From positions 1-64,000 of the forward strand of contig BDEJ01000013.1 in the NCBI GenBank assembly GCA_001653155.1: 64,000 bases of DNA. Direction: 5' to 3'. Below the pieces are notes generated by a model. That model did not search any database. It was not told where the DNA came from and saw only the letters and a list, made by a program, of their open reading frames with translations. The DNA is from Porphyromonadaceae bacterium H1. GTDB lineage: Bacteria > Bacteroidota > Bacteroidia > Bacteroidales > Paludibacteraceae. The translations under genes and the position numbers were made by a program. This document shows positions 63,666 to 64,000 of this stretch, piece by piece; positions within the stretch are counted from its first letter, which is position 1, and each line of letters opens with the position of its first letter.

Positions 63666-63705
63666 TAGAGGGGCGATTATAGCCTTGTAGCCATAACCGC
63701 CCCTC
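63666..63705 (-). terminator. Integrase terminator
   Basis: AGAGGGGCG and CGCCCCTCT form the base of a long hairpin just downstream of the integrase stop, followed on the minus strand by ATGTTTTTGG. Confidence 0.8.
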
Positions 63706-63729
63706 TGAATACCTGTCAATGTGAGACAT

Positions 63730-64000
63730 TTATGCCTCCTTGCGCTTCAAGGTTATCTTGTCCACCACCTGACACATCTGCTGCGCTGCTATCTTGGAAT
63801 AGATTTGTGTGGTGGTAATGTTCTTATGTCCGAGATAGGCTTGGATGACAGCCATGTCCGTTCCCATTTCCACGTGCAGGCTTCCGAAGCTGTGGCGGGT
63901 ACAGTGAAAGGTGATTTTCTTGGTTATCCCTGCTGCCGTGAGCCACCGTTGGAGTGGTCCTTGCAGCATCTTGTCCTTGAAATCCTCAAAGATAAGTCCC
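63730..64000 (-). CDS. int: Tyrosine site-specific integrase, C-terminal part
   Basis: The frame is open to the window edge and shows the last 90 residues of a tyrosine recombinase. The catalytic HxxR box is HCTRHSFGSLH, and the later histidine and nucleophile are in LGHKNITTTQIYSKIA (Tyr). It would drive integration and excision of the cfxA element; the 5' part lies beyond 64000. A terminator hairpin follows the stop. Confidence 0.93.
   Translation of the reverse strand, partial: GLIFEDFKDKMLQGPLQRWLTAAGITKKITFHCTRHSFGSLHVEMGTDMAVIQAYLGHKNITTTQIYSKIAAQQMCQVVDKITLKRKEA

Larger units (their letters stand above)
56235..64000. mobile_element. Tn4555-like mobilizable element carrying cfxA (partial)
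   Basis: From about 56235 the host BspA-like frame ends and the content changes to cfxA, a MobV relaxase gene with an oriT-like region, primase, helicase, HTH, membrane and integrase genes. This set matches the known layout of Tn4555 and related cfxA mobilizable transposons of Bacteroides and Prevotella. The left border is set by the loss of the BspA repeat; the exact base is uncertain. The right end lies outside the window because the integrase is cut at 64000. Confidence 0.8.

Noticed and set aside
1-64000. CRISPR arrays, rRNA operons or prophage genes
   Set aside because: No regularly spaced repeats, no rRNA stretches and no phage structural genes were seen on either strand.

Overview
The window looks like a chromosome segment of an oral-type Bacteroidales bacterium close to Porphyromonas or Tannerella; the genus cannot be fixed from sequence alone. 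The reasons are a SusC/SusD pair, promoters of the Bacteroidetes form TAnnTTTG, several large exported proteins ending in type IX secretion (T9SS) sorting domains, and a gene for the T9SS regulator PorX. Core genes look to be of medium GC; two accessory segments (about 37.4-42.9 kb and 56.2 kb to the end) are visibly AT-richer or plasmid-like.

Region 1 (0.3-28.6 kb) reads as one surface programme for taking up and cutting cell-wall glycans. It holds SusC/SusD, two surface lipoproteins, a GHL10-family glycoside hydrolase (the family of E. coli DigH), a secreted beta-propeller protein, a phosphodiester glycosidase, and two copies of a module made of a small TolB-like propeller plus a large zinc N-acetylmuramoyl-L-alanine amidase. 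A BadF-type amino-sugar kinase and an SGNH esterase are encoded nearby. A membrane-type FAD/Fe-S D-lactate dehydrogenase-like protein and tRNA-Ser(GGA) lie between. Peptidoglycan or muropeptide salvage is the best single inference, though no substrate is proven.

Region 2 (29.0-37.4 kb) holds a TatD-like hydrolase, PorX, and an RND efflux operon (TolC, adaptor, pump) ending in a small PII-like gene.

Region 3 (37.44-42.95 kb) is a nested mobile structure. A 5.5-kb IS1595-type transposon with 29-bp inverted ends and an 8-bp target duplication (AATACTTT) landed just behind the PII-like gene. Its transposase is frameshifted. Its passenger lipoprotein-like gene has in turn been split by a 2,456-bp insert with the anatomy of an integron gene cassette: two co-oriented genes followed by an attC-like site, inserted at G^TT with the host reading frame restored exactly on removal. 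The cassette encodes a coiled-coil membrane protein and a PD-(D/E)XK-like nuclease, a candidate defence pair. A structured leader of about 150 nt precedes the split gene.

Region 4 (43.0-54.4 kb) is housekeeping: an RsmI-like methyltransferase, a TRIC/UPF0126 channel, SecG, LptE, a sigma-54 activator, a TauE/SafE permease, the GTPase Der, leucyl-tRNA synthetase, a YitT protein and a pRiA4b ORF-3-like protein.

Region 5 (54.5 kb to the end) is a BspA-like T9SS surface protein gene cut at its 5' side by a Tn4555-like mobilizable element. The element carries the class A beta-lactamase gene cfxA (CfxA2-like), a MobV relaxase with an oriT-like palindromic region, primase and helicase genes, a HTH protein, a membrane protein and a tyrosine integrase running off the window end.
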